This document shows, piece after piece, positions 14,639 to 22,060 of a stretch of DNA of 22,085 nt. Positions within the stretch are counted from its first letter, which is position 1, and each line of letters starts with the position of its first letter. The stretch lies in assembly GCA_023431215.1 (NCBI GenBank), contig JAEYXR010000068.1:1-22085 (forward strand), written 5' to 3'. The DNA is from Bacillota bacterium. GTDB lineage: Bacteria > Bacillota > Clostridia > Oscillospirales > Ruminococcaceae. A model generated the notes under the pieces. It saw nothing but the letters and a program-made list of their open reading frames with translations. It was not told the origin of the DNA and did not search any database. Both the position numbers and the translations under genes were made by a program.

Positions 14639-17092
14639 ATGAACAGAGTAAAGGATAATCCTATTATTAAAATGAAACTGGCTTTTTCATCAAACACCAC
14701 ATCCAATGCAGCAAGTAGAAAAGTAACTGTTATAATTTGTACACTCTTCATCCTTAGCTTTATTGGGGACATAATGATTAGATGCACAAGCATTCCGTAC
14801 TGGCATGTTTCCAATGATTATATTGGCATTGTATTTGGCGGCCTTTGTACAGTTGCGGCGCTTGGAAGTGCTATACAGTCAATTGTCATAGGGGACTATA
14901 GCAATAAGATTTTAGGTTTTTCCGTGCGAGAACTCGCTAATTTTGGAACGAACAAAATCAGAATTAGACGCACCGTGTGTTTATCCTTAAGCTCTGTAGT
15001 AATAGCAATCCCAGCTTTGGCGTTAAATTTCTGCTCAACTGTTAGTATGATCACAGTTATTGTTGTGGCATATATGGCTTATTCCAGCGTACAGGTATGG
15101 CAGCTTCTTTCAGATGTTGAATATGAAAAGGACCTTGTCAAGAATGAAGTTCAAGCCAGAGGAGCAGTAGTACCAGAATTATTTTACAACGCCTGGTTTC
15201 TTGAATTGAAGGATGCTATTATTGCTAATGACATAACCCGCCAGAATACTTATATTCAATTGATAAAAGATGTTGTAGACAAATGTGAACAATCCAATGT
15301 GGATACTAGTAACGTGTTAGCAAAATATCTTTCTGTGGCATTTAATGCAGCAAGTTTTTGTTTAGGATTTGTTGATGCTTACAATCGTGTGTTGTGTCTT
15401 AATGCTCCTAGAGAACAGATGAAAGCTGATTTGGATAGCATCATTTGGAAGTACATCGAGGCTATTCAGCATTGTGAAACGAGTAGTATTCATAACTACC
15501 AAATTGCAAATACTATTGATGATATTTTTGAGAATTTGGATACAGAAGATTTTATAAAGATTAGGTATGTATACCGCTACTATCAGTCTGTCGTAAACAA
15601 TAGCATTATTTCAGAAGAAGTTCGTTATCAGATTATCGGTTCGGTTATTGAGAAACTATGCTATCTTCGTAACAATGACACTGGAGAGACCCGTGGAAAG
15701 GTACTACTGTATATAGCAAAATACGGTATATTTGAGAACGAATCTGAAAATAATCGAAAAAAGATAACCACTTTAATTGTAAAAAGCCTATTCAATGAAA
15801 ACCGACTTGATCCAGATGAGTGTTACTGGTCGGTTGTATCACAACTGTTTAGAGGTTTATATTTCTACTCCATATATGAAACTGAAACGTTGTCTCCCGA
15901 TTACAGAGTAAAGCTGGCAAAACTTTATAACTATGGCGATGCCGGTAAAAACAATTATAAAGTCACTCTTTCAAATTTAATTGATGAACAGCCTGAACCA
16001 GTCATAAAATGGCTGACAAATGATGCCATATATTATAGTGAACAATATCATATCTTTGACTATTTTCCTAATAATTCTTGTTGTAAAACCTCAATTTGGC
16101 TTCAGGAAAATTTGCTTCATTTTTCCTTTTTTATATATTCAATTTTTGGATATGAAAAATTTTTCCCAGCAGCTGAAATAATCAATGATAAAAAAGTTAA
16201 TATTTGTTTAAAGCAAAAAATATGTGCAGCAATTGTAGCTTTATCAAATGCGAATTTTCAATTCAATGAACATGCAATTTTGAAGCTTCAAGAAATGCAA
16301 AATTTTCTTGGAAACTCAAGTATTCTTCCCGACCAATATTTTGTTGATAACTTTAAGTTTTTTAATGAAAATTTATCGGATATAATCACTAAGCAAAACC
16401 AAGATTTGTTAACCAAGACTTCGGCAAATGCAAAAAAACTTTTTGAGGAATTAGTTCCATTATTTGACACTTATAAGCCGTTTAAATATAATCCTAAAAT
16501 ACTTCTAGATAATGGGAAACATATCAGATTACTTCCATACTTGCGTAAAGTCACCGAAAAAGATACAAAATATTCTGCTAAAAGGAAATTTGAAGAAGTT
16601 AGGATAATTTTGAATTCAATTATTAGCGAAGCTCTTCCGGTAGAGGTAATCAGATTTGATTTGTTAGGGGTAAAAAAGCTTCTAGAATTAATACAAAATA
16701 AAAAATATCTGTTTAGAAACTATAAATACAGTGCCATTAATAAGGATATCGGGGAATCAGAGGATTATGTCCTACTCCAACAAGCTATTTCTGATATACC
16801 ATATATTCATACTACTCCACATCTCAACCATTCTGTTTTTCTAAGTCAACAGACCATTGAGTTTAATATATCTATTATTGTTTATAATCTTGATTTACCG
16901 ACAAGTGAACAATGCGGGGATTTTATTAAAGATCATAAGATTGCTGAAGGAAAGTATAGAATTGACGGAGTAATTCATGATTTCGCTGGGGCTATAAAAT
17001 ATGTGCAAGAGAATTACCGCTCAGAGTCATCTGAAATTTGTATTGTCACCAATATCACTAAAGATAGTGGGTTCAAGGTGAAGTATAAATAA
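14639..17092 (+). CDS. Large membrane-anchored protein of unknown function
   Basis: An 817-aa protein I do not recognise. The N-terminal 160 residues hold four hydrophobic segments: VTVIICTLFILSFIGDIMI (about 30-48), YIGIVFGGLCTVAALG (about 61-80), CLSLSSVVIAIPALAL (about 116-133) and a segment at about 137-155. The remaining ~650 residues are soluble-looking, mostly helical and rich in Asn, Ile, Lys and Tyr, with no catalytic motif visible. The C-terminal ~90 residues look alpha/beta. The ATG at 14639 with GGGGA is preferred; an ATG at 14627 is also in frame but has poor spacing. Base composition is markedly more AT-rich than the repair genes, suggesting horizontal transfer. It heads a same-strand group with a four-helix membrane protein and a KAP NTPase. 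A membrane sensor or effector of a defence-like system is inference only. Confidence 0.85.
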   Translation: MNRVKDNPIIKMKLAFSSNTTSNAASRKVTVIICTLFILSFIGDIMIRCTSIPYWHVSNDYIGIVFGGLCTVAALGSAIQSIVIGDYSNKILGFSVRELANFGTNKIRIRRTVCLSLSSVVIAIPALALNFCSTVSMITVIVVAYMAYSSVQVWQLLSDVEYEKDLVKNEVQARGAVVPELFYNAWFLELKDAIIANDITRQNTYIQLIKDVVDKCEQSNVDTSNVLAKYLSVAFNAASFCLGFVDAYNRVLCLNAPREQMKADLDSIIWKYIEAIQHCETSSIHNYQIANTIDDIFENLDTEDFIKIRYVYRYYQSVVNNSIISEEVRYQIIGSVIEKLCYLRNNDTGETRGKVLLYIAKYGIFENESENNRKKITTLIVKSLFNENRLDPDECYWSVVSQLFRGLYFYSIYETETLSPDYRVKLAKLYNYGDAGKNNYKVTLSNLIDEQPEPVIKWLTNDAIYYSEQYHIFDYFPNNSCCKTSIWLQENLLHFSFFIYSIFGYEKFFPAAEIINDKKVNICLKQKICAAIVALSNANFQFNEHAILKLQEMQNFLGNSSILPDQYFVDNFKFFNENLSDIITKQNQDLLTKTSANAKKLFEELVPLFDTYKPFKYNPKILLDNGKHIRLLPYLRKVTEKDTKYSAKRKFEEVRIILNSIISEALPVEVIRFDLLGVKKLLELIQNKKYLFRNYKYSAINKDIGESEDYVLLQQAISDIPYIHTTPHLNHSVFLSQQTIEFNISIIVYNLDLPTSEQCGDFIKDHKIAEGKYRIDGVIHDFAGAIKYVQENYRSESSEICIVTNITKDSGFKVKYK

Positions 17093-17168
17093 TTTCTTAT
17101 TTTAACAAATTAATATGTTTAGTCTTCCAAATACATAATTGAATATAGGGTTTAAGGAGTAAATTGCC

Positions 17169-17864
17169 ATGACGCGTAAATATATCGAGGTTCGCAGAGA
17201 ACTTTTTGAACATAATCCTTCATTTAAGTTAAACTCATATAGAAGTCTTTCAGATATGGTTAAGCTATTTAAACTACCGTTTTGGATTATGTTTGGAGCA
17301 TTAATTATTACTTTAATTGGCTTTATTGTGGTCGAAATATTTTATCCAGAAAGTCCATTCATCTGGGTACTTTCGAGCTTAATATTTATTATTTACTTGC
17401 TTTCCCAAATACCAAGAGAAAAATACCTTTATAAGGAATCGGCACGAGCTAATGAGTTAGCTGAAAAAAAGCATGATTATGAGCAGTATTTAGTGGAGGT
17501 TTGTGAAATTTTTAGAAATAATGGTATTGATGATAGTAAGAAATTTATGAAACTTAAGATAGAATGTGAAACAACAATAAAAATGCGTGAAGACAAATTT
17601 ACAAAAATAAACACAAAATTTGTTGATATGTTTATTGGAGTTCCTTTAGGTGCATTGATTGCTAGTATAATTTATTCAGATAGTAGAGCTGTTACGGCAG
17701 AAATTGGAACTATTATTCTTGTTGGTTTTGCTATTTTGGGTTTTATAAAGTTAATAAACCTAATAAATTATTATTCAGAAGGATATTTTAAAGATAAATA
17801 TTTGTTGGATGCAATAAATGAGTTGGAATACTTTGATAATTTTTTTAAGGTGTGGAGTGACTGA
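17169..17864 (+). CDS. Four-helix membrane protein of unknown function
   Basis: A 231-aa protein with two pairs of hydrophobic segments, FWIMFGALIITLIGFIVVEI (about 39-58) with FIWVLSSLIFIIYLLS (about 65-80), and FIGVPLGALIASIIY (about 156-170) with ILVGFAILGFIKLINLI (about 183-199). They flank a charged, probably helical cytosolic loop of about 70 residues (YLYKESARANELAEKKHDYE). No catalytic motif was found. AAGGAG precedes the ATG at 9-nt spacing, 76 nt after the 817-aa gene. AT-rich like its neighbours. KAP NTPases often carry or partner with membrane segments; here the NTPase has none, so this protein could supply the membrane platform. That is inferred. Confidence 0.82.
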   Translation: MTRKYIEVRRELFEHNPSFKLNSYRSLSDMVKLFKLPFWIMFGALIITLIGFIVVEIFYPESPFIWVLSSLIFIIYLLSQIPREKYLYKESARANELAEKKHDYEQYLVEVCEIFRNNGIDDSKKFMKLKIECETTIKMREDKFTKINTKFVDMFIGVPLGALIASIIYSDSRAVTAEIGTIILVGFAILGFIKLINLINYYSEGYFKDKYLLDAINELEYFDNFFKVWSD

Positions 17865-18010
17865 AAAACAACAATTATGAATTGTTTTAATGAAGGATCG
17901 ATAGATTTAATGCATGCATGTGAGAGGGTACTTAATATCGAGGGACAGAGAACGATGTTTGGTTTTTAATATATCTTATTAATACTATTTCACAATGGAG
18001 GAATGGGGCA
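17865..18010. other. Gap before the KAP gene: small hairpin and palindrome
   Basis: A perfect AACAATT-ATG-AATTGTT hairpin (17870-17886) directly follows the membrane-protein stop and could weakly terminate. A 10-bp palindrome ATGCATGCAT lies at 17910-17919. The 146-nt gap may allow separate expression of the KAP gene, but no convincing -35/-10 pair is seen. Confidence 0.4.
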
Positions 18011-19390
18011 GTGAAGTCGCTTGAACTGCAACCTACATACAACAATCTAATTCAAACTTTCGTTGATAATACGATTGCGAGAAATAAAGATGTGTTCCAA
18101 TTTATTAGTATTCTTGATTCCATTGATGGCGGGTGTGTTATCGCGCTCGACGGCAATTGGGGCAGTGGAAAGACGTTCTTTGTCAAGCAAGTTAAAATGG
18201 TATTAGATGCCCACAACGACTATATTACTACTCTTGATAAGGACAACCGTACGAAAATTATAAACGTATGGGCACAATATCATAAAAACTCAAAGGCTTC
18301 TATACAACCCCAAGTTTGTGTGTACTATGATGCATGGGAGAACGATAATGACGAGGACCCCGTATTATCGTTGATTTATTCAATATTATCCAATGTGGAA
18401 ACAGATTTTTCGTTTAATCATGAATCCGATTGCATAAAGATTGCTGCATCTATTCTCGAATTTTTCTCAGGGAAGACTTTTGGGCAGCTTATTGAAAGCT
18501 TCAAAAGCGACTCTCCACTAACAGGATTGAAATCGACCAAGGATATAGAAAACACAGTTCTTGAATTTATGGAGAGCCTTCTTCCTGAAAAGGGCAATAG
18601 ACTTATTATATTTATTGATGAACTAGATAGATGCAAACCAAGCTACGCTGTAAAACTTCTAGAACGGATCAAGCACTATTTTTCAAACGATAGGATTACC
18701 TTCGTATTTTCAATAAACACAAACGAACTACAGAACACCATTAAGCAACACTATGGTAATGATTTTGATGCATGCAGGTACTTGGATCGATTCTTTGATC
18801 TTCATATCTCATTGCCACCTGCGGATTTACAACGCTACTATCAAAGCTTGAACTTCAATGACAGCCATTGGACAGTTGATATCGTCAGTGGTGCTGTAAT
18901 TAAGGCATTCCATTTTGAAATGCGAGAAATAGCAAAATACCTCCGCTTGGTCAAAGTGGCGGTGTACGACGCAACCCATGATAGCAATAAGTTCGATTTT
19001 AGCTTTTCTAATGGAAAGGGGTTGCAATTTGGCCTTATGTATGTTGTTCCAATTATGATTGGGCTAAAGATCTGTAATACCAAACGATACTACGATTTTA
19101 TACATGGCAAAGATTGTACTCCGATTCTTGAAGTGGCTTATCTTTTGAAAGATGATTTTTTTTATGGTCTGTTAAATATGAACGAAACCTATGATGAAAA
19201 AGATCAAGGAAAAACATTTGTTTCCATATCTGATAAGCTAGAAGATGCTTATAGATCTCTATTTGTTACTCAATATCAAGAAAATATCTTTCAAACAAAT
19301 GTTGGCATATATACCTTTAATAAGGAAACGAGACAAGCGCTATTAAATACAGCAAGTCTTCTATCAAAATATTCTAACTATGATATTTAG
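18011..19390 (+). CDS. KAP-family P-loop NTPase
   Basis: A 459-aa STAND-like KAP NTPase. Walker A is GNWGSGKT (48-55). YYDAWENDNDEDP (105-117) matches the KAP 'AW' motif after the first core strands. Walker B is LIIFIDELDRCKP (198-210) with Asp203 and Glu204, and RYLDRFFDLHISLPP further on is the typical sensor/lid region. Unlike many KAP proteins, no membrane segments are inserted between Walker A and B. The start is GTG at 18011, 9 nt after GGAGG; the nearby ATG is out of frame and quickly stopped. It lies behind two membrane-protein genes and 11 nt before an 88-aa gene. KAP proteins are found at membranes, and some (PifA of plasmid F) exclude phage. A defence role here is inferred. Confidence 0.9.
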   Translation: MKSLELQPTYNNLIQTFVDNTIARNKDVFQFISILDSIDGGCVIALDGNWGSGKTFFVKQVKMVLDAHNDYITTLDKDNRTKIINVWAQYHKNSKASIQPQVCVYYDAWENDNDEDPVLSLIYSILSNVETDFSFNHESDCIKIAASILEFFSGKTFGQLIESFKSDSPLTGLKSTKDIENTVLEFMESLLPEKGNRLIIFIDELDRCKPSYAVKLLERIKHYFSNDRITFVFSINTNELQNTIKQHYGNDFDACRYLDRFFDLHISLPPADLQRYYQSLNFNDSHWTVDIVSGAVIKAFHFEMREIAKYLRLVKVAVYDATHDSNKFDFSFSNGKGLQFGLMYVVPIMIGLKICNTKRYYDFIHGKDCTPILEVAYLLKDDFFYGLLNMNETYDEKDQGKTFVSISDKLEDAYRSLFVTQYQENIFQTNVGIYTFNKETRQALLNTASLLSKYSNYDI

Positions 19391-19401
19391 GAGGTAAAAT
19401 A

Positions 19402-19668
19402 ATGGCAAAGACAGAAATGTACTCAAACCAAACAACAGCCACAATCCATGCAAAGTTGATTGCAAGAGAGAGAATCATTGATCCTTCTACAGGAAAAATT
19501 CATAATGATATTGGGCTAATCGCTCTGAACGGCTATTATGAAAGTCCGGTTATTGAATTTGATAGTAATGAGAATGAAGACGAGATTCTTAGAACACTTA
19601 TTTTACGTTTCGAAAGCGAATATAAAAACCTATGTGACCCTGTTATAACTATTAAGTATGTAAACTGA
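19402..19668 (+). CDS. Small protein encoded with the KAP NTPase
   Basis: An 88-aa protein I do not recognise. AGGAGG overlaps the end of the KAP gene region and sits at good spacing to the ATG at 19402, so co-translation is very likely. The sequence looks beta-rich with one helix: TATIHAKLIARERIID, GLIALNGYYESPVIEFD, then an acidic DSNENEDEILRTLILRFE helix and a final VITIKYV strand. No signal peptide or membrane segment is seen. A regulator or specificity partner of the NTPase is a guess. A strong terminator closes the unit 60 nt later. Confidence 0.8.
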   Translation: MAKTEMYSNQTTATIHAKLIARERIIDPSTGKIHNDIGLIALNGYYESPVIEFDSNENEDEILRTLILRFESEYKNLCDPVITIKYVN

Positions 19669-19727
19669 AAGCTATTATGAATCAATGATTTTCTTATTAC
19701 ATAACTGCTATATAATTTTCTTATCTT

Positions 19728-19751
19728 AAAAGCCCCTTCTTGGGGCTTTTT
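19728..19751 (+). terminator. Terminator closing the KAP unit
   Basis: AAAAGCCCC and GGGGCTTTT form a 9-bp perfect stem with a TTCTT loop and a T run. It separates the accessory genes from Ku, which must therefore have its own promoter or depend on read-through. A TATAAT at 19711-19716, without a clear -35 box, is the only candidate I see. Confidence 0.9.
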
Positions 19752-19790
19752 GCTTTTCTTGGACATACTACCAGAAAAGGAGTGAGTATT

Positions 19791-20594
19791 ATGGCAGTTT
19801 CTCATAAAGGGGCTATTTCATTCGGATTGGTGCATATCCCGGTAGCACTTTATACCGCCACCCAAGATAACGACATTCACTTTAACCAGCTTTGTAAAGA
19901 TGATCATAGCCGCGTGCGGTATAAAAAAACATGCGCTAGCTGTGGCAAAGAAGTAAAAAGTGACGATATTGTAAAAGGCTTTGAGTACGATAAGGATAAG
20001 TATGTCATCGTTACAGATGAGGATTTTGAAAAGATTAAGACCGAAAAAGACCGGAGTATACAAATATTACTTTTTACTGACCTTTCCAGTATTCGACCCA
20101 TTTATTACGATAAAACCTACCATGCAGTTCCCGAAGCAGGTGGTGAAAAGGCATATGAGCTGCTGCGAAAAGCTATGCTAGAAGAAGGTAAAGTGGCAGT
20201 AGGTAAAACCATTATGGGCAATAAAGAAACCTTGCTTACCATTATTCCCACAGAAGATGGTATGCTCTTTGAAACTATGTTTTTTGCTAATGAAATCAAA
20301 GCTCTGCCCAAGGAATATGCAAAACCACAAATCAATGACGCTGAATTGGATATGGCTAAAAAACTAATAGGCTCACTGAAAAAGACTTTTGAGCCAACAG
20401 AATACAAGGATGAATACCAGGAGCGCCTAAAGGAACTTATTTCTCAGAAGATTGCCGGTAAAGAGATTGTAGCAGCCAAAGATACCGAGGAAAGCAATGT
20501 CATTGACCTGATGGAGGCTTTAAAGGCATCTATTGAACAGTCTACCCCGCCACCTGAGAAACCCAAAAGAGGTCGCAAGAAGCAGGGTGCATAA
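19791..20594 (+). CDS. ku: Bacterial Ku, DNA end-binding protein of non-homologous end joining
   Basis: A 267-aa protein of normal bacterial Ku length. The conserved start AVSHKGAISFGLVHIPVALYT, the HSRVRYKKTCASCGKEV stretch and IVKGFEYDKDKYVIV are hallmark Ku-core sequences. A basic, Pro/Lys/Arg-rich tail (KPKRGRKK) ends the protein, as in Ku proteins that bind and thread DNA ends. It forms a homodimeric ring on double-strand ends and recruits the ligase. The ATG at 19791 with AAGGAG at 8 nt is chosen; longer in-frame starts would run back into the terminator. Its stop shares a base with the ligase start (TAATG), so the two are translationally coupled. Confidence 0.95.
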   Translation: MAVSHKGAISFGLVHIPVALYTATQDNDIHFNQLCKDDHSRVRYKKTCASCGKEVKSDDIVKGFEYDKDKYVIVTDEDFEKIKTEKDRSIQILLFTDLSSIRPIYYDKTYHAVPEAGGEKAYELLRKAMLEEGKVAVGKTIMGNKETLLTIIPTEDGMLFETMFFANEIKALPKEYAKPQINDAELDMAKKLIGSLKKTFEPTEYKDEYQERLKELISQKIAGKEIVAAKDTEESNVIDLMEALKASIEQSTPPPEKPKRGRKKQGA

Positions 20595-21532
20595 TGGATT
20601 TGTTTGAGACTAAGACAATCAAACCAATGCTCATTGGGTCAGAGGGCGAGCCTTTTAATGACCCAAATTATATCTTTGAGCTAAAGCTGGATGGTGAACG
20701 TGCCATTGCTTACCTAGATAAAACCGGTACCGAACTAAGAAACAAAAGAAACAAAAAGATGCTGCCTGTATTTCCAGAACTTAAAGATATCCATAAGCAG
20801 GTTAAAAAGCAATGCATACTGGATGGCGAGTATATTGTATTTAAAGACGGTAAGCCAGACTTTTCCGAAGTTCAACGTCGCTCGCTAATGTCTAATCCCT
20901 TTAAAATAGAACTGGCGGCTCAAAAGTTTCCAGTTTCCTTTGTGGCCTTCGATATTTTATACCTTGACGGTAAGCAGCTCACCTCTCTTTCGCTGATGGA
21001 GCGGAAAAAACTACTTCAAAAAACAGTAAAAGAAAATGAGCTTTTATCTGTATCTAGGTACATTGAAGAACAAGGAGCCGCACTTTATGCATTGGCTAAA
21101 AAACAAGAATTAGAAGGCATTGTAGCAAAGAAAAAAGACAGTATTTATAAACTTGATACCCGTACCAAAGACTGGATTAAGATTAAGTATATGCAGGATG
21201 ATGACTTTGTGGTCTGCGGTTGGATAAATAAATCTAACCATATGTCCAGTATTGTGTTGGGACAATATAAGGATGGTGTTCTAATTTATAAAGGCCATGT
21301 GACTCTTGGTGTTTCCGGCTCTGAGTTTCAAAAAATTCGTGGATTGCGAAAACTTTCCTCTCCGCCTTTTCCTGTCCCTGGAGGTAACGAAGATGCCGTA
21401 TGGGTGCCCCCCAAGTTGGTTTGTACTGTCAAGTTTATGCATAAGACTGCCGGTGGTGGCATGAGGCAGCCGGTATTTAAAGGTCTGCGCCAAGATAAAT
21501 TGCCCACAGAATGTGTAGATGTTGATCTATGA
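20594..21532 (+). CDS. ligD: ATP-dependent DNA ligase (LigD ligase-domain type), stand-alone
   Basis: A 312-aa enzyme that seals breaks held by Ku. Motif I is ELKLDGERA with the AMP-accepting Lys31; RNKRNKK is motif Ia, ILDGEYIVF is motif III, VAFDILYLDG is motif IIIa, EGIVAKKKDS is motif IV and WIKIKY is motif V. An OB-fold of about 100 residues ends the protein. The polymerase/primase and 3'-phosphoesterase domains found in multi-domain LigD are absent, so end processing and gap filling must come from other proteins; the nearby Y-family polymerase is a possibility. It overlaps both neighbours: the Ku stop by 1 nt and a 59-aa ORF by 4 nt. Confidence 0.94.
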   Translation: MDLFETKTIKPMLIGSEGEPFNDPNYIFELKLDGERAIAYLDKTGTELRNKRNKKMLPVFPELKDIHKQVKKQCILDGEYIVFKDGKPDFSEVQRRSLMSNPFKIELAAQKFPVSFVAFDILYLDGKQLTSLSLMERKKLLQKTVKENELLSVSRYIEEQGAALYALAKKQELEGIVAKKKDSIYKLDTRTKDWIKIKYMQDDDFVVCGWINKSNHMSSIVLGQYKDGVLIYKGHVTLGVSGSEFQKIRGLRKLSSPPFPVPGGNEDAVWVPPKLVCTVKFMHKTAGGGMRQPVFKGLRQDKLPTECVDVDL

Positions 21533-21708
21533 TTAGTTTAGAATTTATCCATCTGGATGCAAAATCCGAATTTTTCTTTATGAATCTTCCCGATGTTGTT
21601 CGATGGAGTATATTAAGGCAACAACGCTATATTCATTCAATAAATGATTTTATAGGTATGGCCAATGACTTACTGGAAGTATATCTAGTTTGGGAAGTTA
21701 GTAAATAA
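21529..21708 (+). CDS. Small ORF overlapping the ligase gene
   Basis: A 59-aa ORF starting MISLEFIHLDAKSEF and ending VYLVWEVSK. Its ATG overlaps the ligase TGA (ATGA), the same coupling used by Ku-ligase, which argues for real translation. It has no own obvious ribosome-binding site, no signal peptide and no clear membrane span. The middle (LPDVVRWSILRQQRYIHSI) could form an amphipathic helix. I do not recognise the family. It could be a small partner of the end-joining pair or a remnant of a longer gene. Confidence 0.5.
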   Translation: MISLEFIHLDAKSEFFFMNLPDVVRWSILRQQRYIHSINDFIGMANDLLEVYLVWEVSK

Positions 21709-21756
21709 AAATCCTTAAGAATAAATATTCAAAAATTATTAAATGAATAAAAAGAG

Positions 21757-21799
21757 AGCAGCTCTTAGCATAACCATAATAGGTTACCAAGGGCTGCTT
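21757..21799 (+). repeat. Right copy of the repeated hairpin
   Basis: Matches the SRAP terminator at 14461-14508 in the same orientation, with two substitutions and one deleted base over about 41 nt. The stem is slightly weakened and the T tract is lost (CTTGCT follows), so it is probably a poorer terminator for the Ku-ligase unit. Confidence 0.8.
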
Positions 21800-21910
21800 G
21801 CTATTCTACTCTATTGATGCCATGTACATAATGGATATACTAGATAATAATACCGGTAATGTCATAGCAAAATATTCAATCGGTTCAAACATCAGTATAT
21901 TAAAAACAGC

Positions 21911-21939
21911 TTGACAAATTGCTTTCAATCGTATATAAT
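21911..21939 (+). promoter_or_regulatory. Consensus sigma-A promoter of the cold-shock gene
   Basis: A perfect TTGACA (21911-21916), a 17-nt spacer and a perfect TATAAT (21934-21939), about 120 nt before the cold-shock start codon, implying a leader of roughly 115 nt. Confidence 0.92.
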
Positions 21940-21968
21940 AATGTAAATTCTAAATGTACTGATTGATT

Positions 21969-22026
21969 GCTACAGGCCTAAGTCAATTTCCATTTTGACT
22001 TATGACGCTGTGGCTTTTGTTTTTTT
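21969..22026 (+). terminator. Intrinsic terminator inside the cold-shock leader
   Basis: GCTACAG pairs with CTGTGGC and TAAGTCAA pairs perfectly with TTGACTTA, separated by an internal loop (GCC opposite TGACG) and closed by an 8-nt loop. A 12-nt stretch with eleven T follows. Because it lies between promoter and gene, it should act as a conditional terminator, for example temperature-dependent. Confidence 0.75.
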
Positions 22027-22060
22027 ACACAGGATTATATTTTTAAGGAGGTACCTATAT

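Larger units (their letters stand above)
21709..22060 (+). other. 352-nt non-coding region before the cold-shock gene
   Basis: From left to right it holds an AT-rich stretch, the right copy of the repeated hairpin (21757-21799), about 110 nt with nothing recognisable, a consensus promoter (21911-21939), a leader with an intrinsic terminator (21969-22026) and an AAGGAGG ribosome-binding site before the ATG at 22061. No ORF above trivial length is supported. Confidence 0.7.

Noticed and set aside
17950..17961. LexA-like GAACGATGTTTG before the KAP gene
   Set aside because: The half-sites are three bases apart, whereas the operator needs four, so it does not fit an SOS box.
14509..21756. Integrated phage, transposon or integrative element
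   Set aside because: No integrase, transposase, terminal inverted repeats or tRNA attachment site is visible; only the direct-repeat hairpins and the AT-rich bias suggest mobility.
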